A stretch of 64,000 bases of DNA from Zoogloeaceae bacterium G21618-S1 (lineage in GTDB: Bacteria; Pseudomonadota; Gammaproteobacteria; Burkholderiales; Rhodocyclaceae). A program made the translations under genes and the position numbers. The stretch covers positions 1 to 64,000 of the forward strand of contig JAPWHF010000001.1 of assembly GCA_027214125.1 (NCBI GenBank), in the 5' to 3' direction. The notes beneath the pieces were generated by a model, which had not been told where the DNA came from, did no database searches, and was given only the letters and a program-made list of their open reading frames with translations. Shown here in pieces: positions 1 through 10,630 of this stretch (position 1 is its first letter; every line of letters begins with the position of its first letter).

Positions 1-594
1 GGCAAGAAGGTCGGCGCCGACAAGGCCGGCGTGATCGTCACCGATCGCGGCTTCATCCCGGTCGATGCCCAGATGCGTACCAACGTGCCGCACATCTTCG
101 CCATCGGCGACATCGTCGGACAGCCCATGCTCGCCCACAAGGCGGTGCATGAAGCTCACGTGGCCGCCGAAGTCGCCGCCGGCGAAAAGTCTGCCTTCGA
201 CGCCACCGTCATTCCGGGCGTGGCCTACACGCACCCCGAAGTGGCATGGGTCGGCTACACCGAGGCGCAAGCCAAGGCCGAAGGCAAGAAGGTCGAAACC
301 GCCAAGTTCCCCTGGGCGGCCTCCGGCCGGGCCATCGCCAACGGCGCCGACTACGGCTTCACCAAGCTGATCTTCGACGCCGACACGCATCGCGTCATCG
401 GCGGCACCATCGTCGGCCCCTCGGCCGGCGACATGATCGGCGAAGTGTGTCTGGCCATCGAAATGGGCGCGGATGCGGTGGATATCGGCAAGACCATCCA
501 CCCCCACCCGACCCTCGGCGAGACCGTGGGCATGGCCGCCGAGGTGGCGCATGGCAGTTGCACCGACGTGCCGGCGGCGAGGAAGAAGAAGTAG
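1..594 (+). CDS. lpdA: dihydrolipoyl dehydrogenase (E3), 3' part only
   Basis: The frame is open from the first base, so the gene starts outside the window. About 197 C-terminal residues are present. The E3 subunit reoxidises dihydrolipoamide in the pyruvate or 2-oxoglutarate dehydrogenase complex using FAD and NAD+. Visible hallmarks are the second FAD-contact segment (IFAIGDIVG), the dimerisation domain, and the active-site base motif HPHPTLGE near the C-terminus. The N-terminal redox CxxxxC region is off the window. It is separated from aceEF by four minus-strand genes, so it could be the E3 of a sucAB-lpd operon to the left or serve both complexes. The sequence here cannot decide. Confidence 0.95.
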   Translation, partial: GKKVGADKAGVIVTDRGFIPVDAQMRTNVPHIFAIGDIVGQPMLAHKAVHEAHVAAEVAAGEKSAFDATVIPGVAYTHPEVAWVGYTEAQAKAEGKKVETAKFPWAASGRAIANGADYGFTKLIFDADTHRVIGGTIVGPSAGDMIGEVCLAIEMGADAVDIGKTIHPHPTLGETVGMAAEVAHGSCTDVPAARKKK

Positions 595-603
595 TGTGTC
601 GGT

Positions 604-647
604 CAGACAGGTAAACGGCGACCTTCGGGCCGCCGTTTGCCTGTCTG
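604..647. terminator. long hairpin between convergent genes
   Basis: A 17-base stem (604-620 with 631-647) has a single mismatch and a 10-base loop. It lies between the stop of the E3 gene and the stop of the convergent PEP-synthase-like gene. No T-run follows on either strand, so it is a weak intrinsic terminator at best. It may act as a bidirectional transcript-end stabiliser. Confidence 0.5.
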
Positions 648-682
648 CAGGACGCTCGGCGACGAGCGATCGCCCCCGCATC

Positions 683-3166
683 TCAGTCGAGGGGTTGCAC
701 TTCTCCGCGCGAACCGTCGACACGCAGGCGCTGCCCGGTCTGCAACGCTTCGACGATGCCGGGCAGGTTCACCACCGCGGGAATCCCGAACTCGCGGGCG
801 ACGATGGCGCCGTGTGACAGATAGCCTCCGGTTTCCATGACCAGGCCGCCGGCGCGCAAGAACAGAGGCGTCCAGGCCGGATCGGTCGAGGGAGCGATCA
901 GAATGTCTCCGCCCGCAAGGCCAAGCGCGTGCTCGGGCGTCCGCGCCACATAGGCGGCCCCTTCGGCGATTCCGCTACCCACCGCCACACCGCGCCAGAC
1001 ACCATCGTCCGACCGGGTGGCCAGCGCAGGCGGCTGGGCTTGACGGCCGATCACGACTTCCGGCGCGCACTGGCTGTCCCAGGCCTGCCGTTGCTGTCGG
1101 CGGTGGGTCACCCGTTCGCGCACGGCGGCAGCGTCAAGCCGGCCGGCCAGCGCGTCGAACAGCTCGTGCGGCGTGATATCGAAAACCGCGTCCCGATCGG
1201 CCAACAGGCCACGTCGGCACAGGCGTTCGGCCGCCGCCAGGATCAGACCTCGGCAGACCTCGGTGTGGGCAATCAACGCGCTGCGTGCCAGCTCCCGGTC
1301 GCGCGCCTCCTGCCGGGCCGCTCGCACCAGTCGACCGACGAGCCACCGCCGGGGTGCCGGCAGGGCATCGCGCAGCGTCTGCCAGGCCTCGTCCTGTTGG
1401 CGCCGACGCTGCGCCTCGTGGCCGGTATCCGCCCCATCCAACATGCCCGCGATCAACGCGAACAGATAGTTCGGGTCCTCGCGGAAGCGCGGACGGGACA
1501 GATAGCTTTCGTAGATGCCACGATGACCGTAGCAGTCGATGAACTGCTCGAAGCCACGGCGGAAGGGATTGGCCTGCGGCAAGGCCGACAAGTCCCACGG
1601 TGCGCCGGCGCGCAGCATCGCGCTTGCCGCCTCGTCCGATGCCGCCACGCGTGCCAAGGCATCGAACTCGTAGGCTTGCCGGGCCGTGACGCTGGGTTCC
1701 CCGCCAGCCATGATGGCCGCCACCAGCGCATGACTTTGCGCCGGGAGGTCGCGGCCGATCAGTTCGAGCAGGAAGCACAGATTGCCGCCACTCGATGCCT
1801 GCAGAAACATCATGCCATCACGGCTGCGGATGAGGTCACACAGCGTTTGCAGCCGCTCGGTGAGCCCGGCGTCGTCCAGGTCATCCGTGGATTCGCAGCG
1901 CCAGCGCGACATGTCGGCGAAGGCCTGGGTTGCCTGCCGGCGTCCTCGTCGGCGCCAGGCACTGGCACTCACGGCATAGCGCAGGATGCCGCCGAGGCGA
2001 CGAAGCCGGTCTTGCCAGCCCGTTGCCGGCACCGAAATCTCGGGATGGTGACCACCGAGCAGCGCGTTCATTGCGCGCGGCTCGACGCCCAGCGCGTCGA
2101 AGGCTTCCCACTGGATCAGCGACGCATTGAGATAGAGCCGGCCGCCGATCAGCGCGGTACGCCGTACCCCCGGCAGCAGCCGGAAGCCCGCCAGCCGATA
2201 GCCCAGTTCGAGCATCATGTCGGGCATGCGGCGCCAGGTGATCCAGTCCATGGCGCCCATCACGTCGGGCACCACGTCGCGCGTATTGCCGTTCGACCAG
2301 ATCGCGCTCTGAGCGGCCAGTCCCGGATAAGCGCGCCAGGGAAACGCCGTGACCGGCCGGGCCTGGACCAGACAGAAGCGCTCACCATCGAAAACCCATT
2401 CGAAATCCCACGCCGGATCGGCGTAGTCGAGCGCCTGAGCCGCCTCGCGCAGCAGCTGCGCCAACGCGAGCACCTGCGCGTCGGAGAGCACCGTGTTGGC
2501 GCCCGCCTCCCCCGTCTGACGGGAGACAACACCGAGCACATCGCGACGCCGATCTTCCTGAACCACCAGCACCTCGCCGTTCTGCGCGCCGCTGACCAGG
2601 CGGTCGCCCAGACCATGCACCGCATTGATGACGATTTGATCGTCGCGGCCGCTCTGCGGATCGCAGGTAAAGGCCACGCCCGCGGCTACCGCCGGCAGCA
2701 TCGGCATGATCAATACCGCCATGCCGGCGTCGGGAAGCGCATGGTGCGCGCGATACGCTTTTGCCTGCGGTGTCCCCAGCGATGCCAGCACGGCATCGAC
2801 GGCCTCCCACAGCGCGGGCAAACCGCAAACCCCGAGCACGCTGTGGTAGATGCCAGCGAAGGAAGCGTCGGCGGAATCCTCGTGCGGCGCCGAGGAGCGC
2901 ACGGCCAGCGGCACCGTGTCCCAGCCGCGGCGGGTGAGCTCGGCAGCCACACGCGCGCGGCACGCTTCTGGCATGCCCTGAGCCAAGGCCGACGCCGGAA
3001 TCACGAGCCCGTCGGGCGTCGGCAGACCGAGCCGGCGCAGCAAACCCAGGCGGCGGCTCTTGCCGCCCACCGCACCGACGGGCGCCGATGCGGCGGCGAC
3101 CAGATCGATCCAGTCGCCGTCGCTGCACTCTCCCTCGTGCAAATCGACCCCGCTGCGGCCGGCCAT
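683..3166 (-). CDS. PEP synthase / rifampin-phosphotransferase-like protein
   Basis: An 827-residue protein with the PEP-utilising enzyme layout. An N-terminal ATP-grasp/PPDK-type nucleotide-binding domain covers about residues 25-275, with GGKSRRLG, VRSSAPHED and DASFAG, ending in LVQARPVT. A long helical middle domain follows, then a C-terminal swivelling phosphohistidine domain. The likely phosphorylated histidine is His785, in GGYLSHGAIVAREFG. Size and domain order resemble rifampin phosphotransferases and PEP-synthase-like orphans more than housekeeping PpsA, because the PEP-binding TIM barrel is missing. The substrate is unknown. A GGAG Shine-Dalgarno sequence precedes the ATG. The start lies two bases after the stop of the upstream PEP-CTERM gene, so the two are probably co-translated. 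Confidence 0.85.
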   Translation of the reverse strand: MAGRSGVDLHEGECSDGDWIDLVAAASAPVGAVGGKSRRLGLLRRLGLPTPDGLVIPASALAQGMPEACRARVAAELTRRGWDTVPLAVRSSAPHEDSADASFAGIYHSVLGVCGLPALWEAVDAVLASLGTPQAKAYRAHHALPDAGMAVLIMPMLPAVAAGVAFTCDPQSGRDDQIVINAVHGLGDRLVSGAQNGEVLVVQEDRRRDVLGVVSRQTGEAGANTVLSDAQVLALAQLLREAAQALDYADPAWDFEWVFDGERFCLVQARPVTAFPWRAYPGLAAQSAIWSNGNTRDVVPDVMGAMDWITWRRMPDMMLELGYRLAGFRLLPGVRRTALIGGRLYLNASLIQWEAFDALGVEPRAMNALLGGHHPEISVPATGWQDRLRRLGGILRYAVSASAWRRRGRRQATQAFADMSRWRCESTDDLDDAGLTERLQTLCDLIRSRDGMMFLQASSGGNLCFLLELIGRDLPAQSHALVAAIMAGGEPSVTARQAYEFDALARVAASDEAASAMLRAGAPWDLSALPQANPFRRGFEQFIDCYGHRGIYESYLSRPRFREDPNYLFALIAGMLDGADTGHEAQRRRQQDEAWQTLRDALPAPRRWLVGRLVRAARQEARDRELARSALIAHTEVCRGLILAAAERLCRRGLLADRDAVFDITPHELFDALAGRLDAAAVRERVTHRRQQRQAWDSQCAPEVVIGRQAQPPALATRSDDGVWRGVAVGSGIAEGAAYVARTPEHALGLAGGDILIAPSTDPAWTPLFLRAGGLVMETGGYLSHGAIVAREFGIPAVVNLPGIVEALQTGQRLRVDGSRGEVQPLD

Positions 3167-3168
3167 GG

Positions 3169-3966
3169 CTATCTCCGTGCCCGCTGGCGTGCGCCGGCAC
3201 CCCGGCGCCGCATCGTTGCGAGCATCGCCCCGGCCAGACCGATCAGCAGCGCGGACGACGGCTCCGGCACGGTCCCCGGCGGCAGGGTCGAGCCGGACGC
3301 TTCGTACTCATACACCAGGCTCAGCGTGCCGAACCCGCCCTCCGACGCAAAATCGTAGCCCGCCGCGGTATCCATGCTCAACTTCGAGAAGTCTTCGCTC
3401 CAGGGGACGAACGGCGAATTCTGGTATTCCATGATGGTCGCGACCTGCTGGTTGAAACTGCCGATGCCGGCGAAAGCGAGCAGATCGGTTGCAACGATCT
3501 GGCCCATCAGATCGGCATGGAGTTGCAGATCGAGGATGCAGCCCTGGAGTTTGGTGGCGATGCAACTATCGTTCGCCTCCTGGTACACCGAGAAGATGCC
3601 GGTGCCGCCGGTGCCGAGCAGCCAGTCCGTGCCGGAGAGGAAATGCGCATCGAGCATGCCACCTTCGAAAACGTTGTTCAGAGCCGTCGACGTGACGATC
3701 GATCGCGCGTTGGCGCGTACCGACGAATCGATGACCCAGCGCGCACCGGTCAGAGTGCCCAGCGTCGCGTCGAAGAGGTTGAACTGCAACAGCGAGCTCT
3801 GCTGGCGGGAATGCCAGCCCACGCCGTTGACACCGCCGTCCAGATCGGCCACCGAAAAATTTCGAGTCTGCACGATCACATCGGCCCAGGCATTGGCGGC
3901 CACGGTCATCGAGAGGGCAAGCGCGAGCAACCCGCCGACAAGGCGCGGCATGGCAAAACTTTTCAT
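3169..3966 (-). CDS. PEP-CTERM sorting-domain exported protein
   Basis: A 265-residue predicted exported protein. A signal peptide (MKSFAMPRLVGGLLALALS..., likely cut after AWA at residue 28) leads into a beta-rich body of unknown function with one close cysteine pair. The tail from about residue 233 is a PEP-CTERM signal: VPEP, then a hydrophobic helix, then RRR. Such tails are processed by exosortase in exopolysaccharide-producing Gram-negatives. No exosortase gene is in this window. The frame is open further upstream, but this ATG is chosen because AGGAG lies just before it and the signal peptide starts there. It is followed after two bases by the PEP-synthase-like gene and preceded by a TetR gene on the same strand. 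Confidence 0.85.
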   Translation of the reverse strand: MKSFAMPRLVGGLLALALSMTVAANAWADVIVQTRNFSVADLDGGVNGVGWHSRQQSSLLQFNLFDATLGTLTGARWVIDSSVRANARSIVTSTALNNVFEGGMLDAHFLSGTDWLLGTGGTGIFSVYQEANDSCIATKLQGCILDLQLHADLMGQIVATDLLAFAGIGSFNQQVATIMEYQNSPFVPWSEDFSKLSMDTAAGYDFASEGGFGTLSLVYEYEASGSTLPPGTVPEPSSALLIGLAGAMLATMRRRGAGARQRARR

Positions 3967-3982
3967 GGTGTACTCCTGATTC

Positions 3983-3997
3983 GACCCGATCCGGGTC
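3983..3997. promoter_or_regulatory. palindrome upstream of PEP-CTERM gene
   Basis: A perfect inverted repeat GACCCG-ATC-CGGGTC lies 17-31 bases before the ATG of the PEP-CTERM gene. It could be an operator or an mRNA hairpin next to the ribosome-binding site. A second perfect repeat (CGAACCGG, 5-base loop, CCGGTTCG) lies at 4061-4081 in the same 159-base gap. The function of both is unproven. Confidence 0.3.
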
Positions 3998-4125
3998 ACA
4001 AGGGGGTTGGGGGAGCCTTTCTCGTTTCTGGCGGGTTCATGTCGGCCGGACGCCGAACCGCGAACCGGCGGCACCGGTTCGAATCGCGGCACCCGCCGCA
4101 TGGGGCTCAGTCAGGACACGGTCCG

Positions 4126-4743
4126 TCATGGCCGAGCCCTGGCCACGCAACCGTTGAAGAAGAGGTCGAGCATGTCGTCCAGCGCATCGCGCAGCGCCAA
4201 ATCCGGCGTCGCGAGCCAGCGCAACAAGGTGGACAAGTGCAGGAAGTGCAAGGCTTCGGCCAGTTGTTGCGGCGAATGGCGCGTCGCGATCTCACCGGCG
4301 CCCTGCCCCTCGGCGAGCAAGCCGGCATAGATGCGATCCAGCCCGCTCCCGCCTTCGGCACTAGACGCGCCGGCCGGCTGGCTCAGGCGGTAGCGGATGT
4401 AATGCGGCAGGTAATCGCGCATGTCAGCCGCGTAGTCGCCGGTGGCAAGCAGGAAGATACGCAAGCGCTCCGCACAACTCGCCGCGGTCGGAAGGGCTGC
4501 GAGGACGCCGGGCATGCGCGCGACCAGATCGGCATGCATGCGGTGGCGCACCAGCGCTTCCTTGACCGGAAAGTGGTTGTACAACGTGCCCTTCGCCACA
4601 TCCGCGGCCGCGGCGATCTGCTCCATCGTCACCGCCTCGTAGCCATGCGCCTCGAACAGATCGAAAGCGATGGTCACGACATGATCGGCGGTTTGCTGAC
4701 GCTTGCGCGAGCGGCGAGATAGGGGGGAAGACACTTGAGACAT
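4126..4743 (-). CDS. TetR/AcrR family transcriptional regulator
   Basis: A 205-residue TetR-type repressor. The N-terminal helix-turn-helix covers about residues 20-65 (AFDLFEAHGYEAVTMEQIA then GTLYNHFPVKEAL, a classic TetR recognition-helix signature). The C-terminal ligand-binding domain is not recognisable to a specific effector class. It begins with an Arg/Lys-rich stretch (RRSRKRQQ). The Shine-Dalgarno sequence is weak. It points the same way as the PEP-CTERM and PEP-synthase-like genes 159 bases downstream, which may be its targets. A pair of direct repeats sits about 40-70 bases upstream of its own start, suggesting autoregulation. Confidence 0.93.
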   Translation of the reverse strand: MSQVSSPLSRRSRKRQQTADHVVTIAFDLFEAHGYEAVTMEQIAAAADVAKGTLYNHFPVKEALVRHRMHADLVARMPGVLAALPTAASCAERLRIFLLATGDYAADMRDYLPHYIRYRLSQPAGASSAEGGSGLDRIYAGLLAEGQGAGEIATRHSPQQLAEALHFLHLSTLLRWLATPDLALRDALDDMLDLFFNGCVARARP

Positions 4744-5104
4744 GGGCGGATCATGGCAAGTTGAAAGGAGAACGCGACATAACTATACGTCGTCTAATTT
4801 TATACGTCGACTATTTTTTTGTCCGTCCGCCGCCCACCCATTTCCAGGTGAATTGCATGGCGCCCTTGTCATCTCACGGAAATGCGCAGCAAAACGGCCG
4901 CCCGGTGACAGATCAATGGGCGAACGACACGGAAGGAAAGACCGGGCTGAGGGCCATGGATCGGCGTCATTTCGTTGCCACCCGCCCACGCAATCCGGCC
5001 GAGCGTCGCAGCGCTCATACCGCGGACCTTCGACCGATCCACCACCGCTCCCGGATTCCGCTGCGCGGCGTCCGGGCTACGGATGAGCTCCGCCCGGGCG
5101 TCAC
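4744..5104. other. gene-free stretch between TetR gene and Lrp gene
   Basis: 361 bases. The TetR-proximal part is locally AT-rich and holds the direct repeats listed separately plus a TATAAAAT-like minus-strand element overlapping them. The rest is GC-rich. Open frames here look non-coding: odd composition, no family resemblance and no conserved start context. Confidence 0.5.
4784..4813. promoter_or_regulatory. direct-repeat candidate TetR operator
   Basis: Two 13-base direct repeats, TATACGTCGTCTA (4784-4796) and TATACGTCGACTA (4801-4813), differ at one base and start 17 bases apart. They overlap the AT-rich promoter region of the TetR gene. Repeat spacing and position suit autorepression. 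This is inference from position only. Confidence 0.45.
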
Positions 5105-5593
5105 TCAGGCCAGTTCGATCGGCAACGCCGTTTTGTACTTCACTTGCTTGAGCGTCATGCTCGAGCGGATGTTTGACACATGCGGGATGCGCGCCAGCCG
5201 GTCGACGATGAAGCTCTGCAGGGCTTTCAGGTCGGGCGCCACCACGCGCAGCAGGTAGTCCGAGTCGCCGGTCATGAGGTAGCACTCCATGACTTCGGGG
5301 TAGCTGTCGATGGTCTCCTCGAACACCCGTAGCGCGCTGCCGACCTGCTTTTCGAGGCTCACCTGGATGAACATCGAGATGTCCAGGCCGACCGCCTCGG
5401 GGTCGAGCAAGGTGACATAACCGCGGATCACCCCGGAGGTTTCCAGGTCGCGCACCCGACGCAGACAGGGCGCGGGCGACAGGTGGGCGCTCTCGGCCAG
5501 GGCGACGTTGGTGATGCGGGCATCGGCCTGCAAGCGGTTGAGCAGCGCGATGTCCGTCTGGTCCATCGCTGCAGCGTTTCTTTTGTTGCGCAA
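5105..5593 (-). CDS. Lrp/AsnC family transcriptional regulator
   Basis: A 162-residue Lrp-type regulator. The N-terminal winged helix-turn-helix ([20 protein letters not shown], then [14 protein letters not shown]) is followed by the RAM/AsnC ligand-binding domain with the typical [19 protein letters not shown] segment. The start given is TTG, preceded by AGGGG at 7 bases. An ATG nine codons further in (5566) gives MDQTDIALL, which also fits the family, but has no clear Shine-Dalgarno sequence. It is transcribed away from aceE. Family members sense amino acids or related small molecules; its effector is unknown. It may regulate the neighbouring aceEF, which I cannot show. Confidence 0.93.
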   Translation of the reverse strand: MRNKRNAAAMDQTDIALLNRLQADARITNVALAESAHLSPAPCLRRVRDLETSGVIRGYVTLLDPEAVGLDISMFIQVSLEKQVGSALRVFEETIDSYPEVMECYLMTGDSDYLLRVVAPDLKALQSFIVDRLARIPHVSNIRSSMTLKQVKYKTALPIELA

Positions 5594-5869
5594 TGCGCTA
5601 CCCCTAAGTGATTTTATTGCTCATTCAAGCACTTCTTCAGCCCATTTAGCAACAAATCGACCGCACTCTGACGCTACAGTTTGCGGTGCGCCCGGCGGTG
5701 CGACGGCCAGGCGTGACGGCCGTGGGCGCCTCCGTCCAAAAAATCGATCCCAGTGAACTAGGACAATCGATTCGCCGGATCAGCACATTAGACTGAATCG
5801 CAACCTGCAACCCCCATCACCGCGTCTTGCCTCATCACGCGTGCGGTCTTTTCAAGGAGCCCGAGGGCC

Positions 5870-8560
<2,691 letters not shown>

Positions 8561-8623
8561 GACCACATTGGTGGCGGCGCGGGGCAGCCCGCGCCCCCTC
8601 ACCACCCCGTTCGAGGTAGAGAC

Positions 8624-9919
8624 ATGAGCCGACTGATAGATGTGAACGTGCCGGACATCGGCGACTACAACGATGTGCCGGTCATCGAGCTGCTGGTGCA
8701 GGTCGGCGACACCGTCGCCGCCGACGACGCCATCGTCACGCTCGAATCCGACAAAGCCACCATGGACGTGCCCAGCCCGCAGGCCGGCGTAGTGCGCGAG
8801 CTGCTGGTCAAGGTCGGCGACCGCGTGTCCGAAGGCAGCGCCCTGGCGCGGATCGAAGCCGCCGATGCGGCCAGCGCCACCGCGCCCGCGCCCGCCGAGC
8901 CGACCCCGGCCCCCACGCCTGTCGCAGCCGCCGCGGTCCCGCCGCCGGCCGCGCCGGAAGCCGTCTCGGCGCCGCCAGCCTCGGGCAAGCGCACTCACGC
9001 CAGCCCCTCGGTGCGCCAGTACGCCCGTGAACACGGCGTCGATCTGGCCGGTGTCAAGGCCAGCGGACGCAACGGTCGCATCACTCGCGAAGACGTCATC
9101 GCGCATATCAAGGCAGTCATGCAAGGCGCCGCCACACCGGCCAAGGCGGCACAAGCCGCGCCGGGCACCCTGCTTGATCTGCTGCCCTGGCCGAAAGTCG
9201 ATTTCGCCAAATTTGGCCCGATCGACACCGCGCCGTTGTCGCGCATCAAGAAGATTTCCGGCGCCAATCTGTCGCGCAACTCGGTGGTGATTCCCCATGT
9301 CACCAACTTCGACGAGGCCGACATCACCGATCTGGAAGCCTTCCGCCAGCAGATCAACACCGAAAATGCCAAGAACCCGGCGACCGCCAAGCTCACCCTG
9401 CTGGCTTTCCTCATCAAGGCCAGTGTGGCTGCGCTGAAGAAATTCCCCGAGTTCAACACCAGTATCGACGGCGACAAGCTCATCACCAAGCAGTACTACA
9501 ACATCGCGTTCGCCGCCGACACGCCCAACGGGCTGGTGGTGCCGGTGATCCGCGATGCTGACAAGAAGAACCTCTATGCCATCGCCGACGAGGCCGGCGC
9601 CCTCGCCAAGAAAGCACGCGACGGCAAGCTCGGCCCTGCCGACATGAGCGGGGGCTGCTTTACCGTTTCGAGTCTCGGCGGGATCGGCGGCACCGGCTTC
9701 ACGCCGATCATCAACGCCCCTGAAGTCGCGATCCTCGGCGTCACGCGCTCACAGATGAAACCGGTCTGGAACGGCCAGACTTTCGTCCCCCGCCTCATTC
9801 TTCCGCTGTGTCTGAGCTGGGATCACCGCGTCATCGACGGCGTCATGGCCGCGCGCTTTCTGGTCTACCTGCAGCAGATCCTCGGCGACTTCCGCCGTGT
9901 CAGCCTGGATGGGTCATAG
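8624..9919 (+). CDS. aceF: pyruvate dehydrogenase E2, dihydrolipoyl acetyltransferase
   Basis: A 431-residue E2 core protein. It has one N-terminal lipoyl domain, with the lipoylated lysine in ESDKATMDVP (Lys44), then an Ala/Pro-rich linker. The peripheral subunit-binding domain follows (ASPSVRQYAREHGVDL, about 125-160). The C-terminal acetyltransferase domain has the catalytic DHRVIDG near residue 400. The E. coli protein carries three lipoyl domains; this one has only one. GAGG precedes the ATG. No lpd gene follows, unlike in many relatives: the next genes are tRNAs on the other strand. Confidence 0.98.
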   Translation: MSRLIDVNVPDIGDYNDVPVIELLVQVGDTVAADDAIVTLESDKATMDVPSPQAGVVRELLVKVGDRVSEGSALARIEAADAASATAPAPAEPTPAPTPVAAAAVPPPAAPEAVSAPPASGKRTHASPSVRQYAREHGVDLAGVKASGRNGRITREDVIAHIKAVMQGAATPAKAAQAAPGTLLDLLPWPKVDFAKFGPIDTAPLSRIKKISGANLSRNSVVIPHVTNFDEADITDLEAFRQQINTENAKNPATAKLTLLAFLIKASVAALKKFPEFNTSIDGDKLITKQYYNIAFAADTPNGLVVPVIRDADKKNLYAIADEAGALAKKARDGKLGPADMSGGCFTVSSLGGIGGTGFTPIINAPEVAILGVTRSQMKPVWNGQTFVPRLILPLCLSWDHRVIDGVMAARFLVYLQQILGDFRRVSLDGS

Positions 9920-10240
9920 GCCGATGTCACCCGGCACACAGTGCAACCTCCATAAGCTCATCAGCCACGCTCCGCGAGCGTGTTGATCGATTGGATTGCA
10001 CGCGTGCCGAGGTGAGGCATCGAGCGGCCCGACAGCTCGCGCGCGGATCGCAACAGACGGGCAACTCACATCACTCCTCCACGCTCGCGCGAACGGCCTG
10101 CGGACTCCGGGCCTCACGAGCAGACCAAGCAAGCGTCACGCGCTGAGGCCAGAATCGCCGCCGCGTGAGCGCTGCGCCTTGAATTCCGCCAACGGGCGAC
10201 GACGCCGCACCATCCGGGCGTGTCGTCCTGGCGCCGCCCG
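9920..10240. other. gene-free stretch after aceF
   Basis: About 320 bases without a credible gene. It contains one perfect short hairpin (CACGCTC, CGC, GAGCGTG at 9966-9982), 46 bases past the aceF stop, without a T-run. This could be the end of the aceEF transcript. Nothing else is recognisable until the tRNA terminator. Confidence 0.5.
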
Positions 10241-10287
10241 TAGAACAAAAACAAAAAACCCAACCACCGTGAAGTGATTGGGTTTTT
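10241..10287 (-). terminator. Rho-independent terminator of the tRNA operon
   Basis: On the minus strand a stem of about 14 base pairs (10274-10287 with 10254-10267, one G-T pair, six-base loop) runs straight into a T-rich tract. It sits 9 bases beyond the CCA end of tRNA-fMet, so it ends the tRNA-Thr/tRNA-fMet transcript. Confidence 0.85.
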
Positions 10288-10296
10288 GCACAAATT

Positions 10297-10372
<76 letters not shown>

Positions 10373-10430
10373 TCAGAGAAACAACACTTTAGACCAATCA
10401 ATTAGCTTCGTCAAGGCCAATTTGTAGAAC

Positions 10431-10506
10431 TGGTGCCGGTTGCAGGAGTCGAACCCGCGACCTACCGCTTACAAGGCGGTTGCTCTACCAACTGAGCTAA
10501 ACCGGC
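10431..10506 (-). tRNA. tRNA-Thr (UGU)
   Basis: 76 bases including CCA. The acceptor stem GCCGGTT pairs with AACCGGC. The anticodon loop is CTTGTAA with anticodon UGU, and the T arm is GGTTCGACTCC. It lies 58 bases upstream of tRNA-fMet and has a TATAAT box just upstream. Confidence 0.97.
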
Positions 10507-10516
10507 AAGGGGCTGG

Positions 10517-10522
10517 ATTATA
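10517..10522 (-). promoter_or_regulatory. -10 box of the tRNA operon
   Basis: A perfect TATAAT on the minus strand lies 10 bases before the mature 5' end of tRNA-Thr. The -35 match is poor (TGCCCA at about 17 bases), so only the -10 is called. Confidence 0.6.
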
Positions 10523-10630
10523 GCGCAAGGTGGCGTTTGTGGGCATAGCCGGATTTGGTGCTCGGACGGTCGCGCGGCATAATCAATGCGTTGATCTCGA
10601 GACCGCTGCCCTCACCCACGGAATTGAACG

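Noticed and set aside
929-3358. 809-codon plus-strand open frame opposite the PEP-synthase-like gene
   Set aside because: No recognisable domain, low-complexity Arg/Gln/Ala composition, and fully antisense to a well-supported gene.
4761-5258. Plus-strand open frame in the TetR-Lrp gap (MKGERDITIRR...)
   Set aside because: No family resemblance. It runs over the candidate operator and into the antisense of the Lrp gene. A ribosome-binding-like AAAGGAG near 4764 is not correctly spaced to its start.
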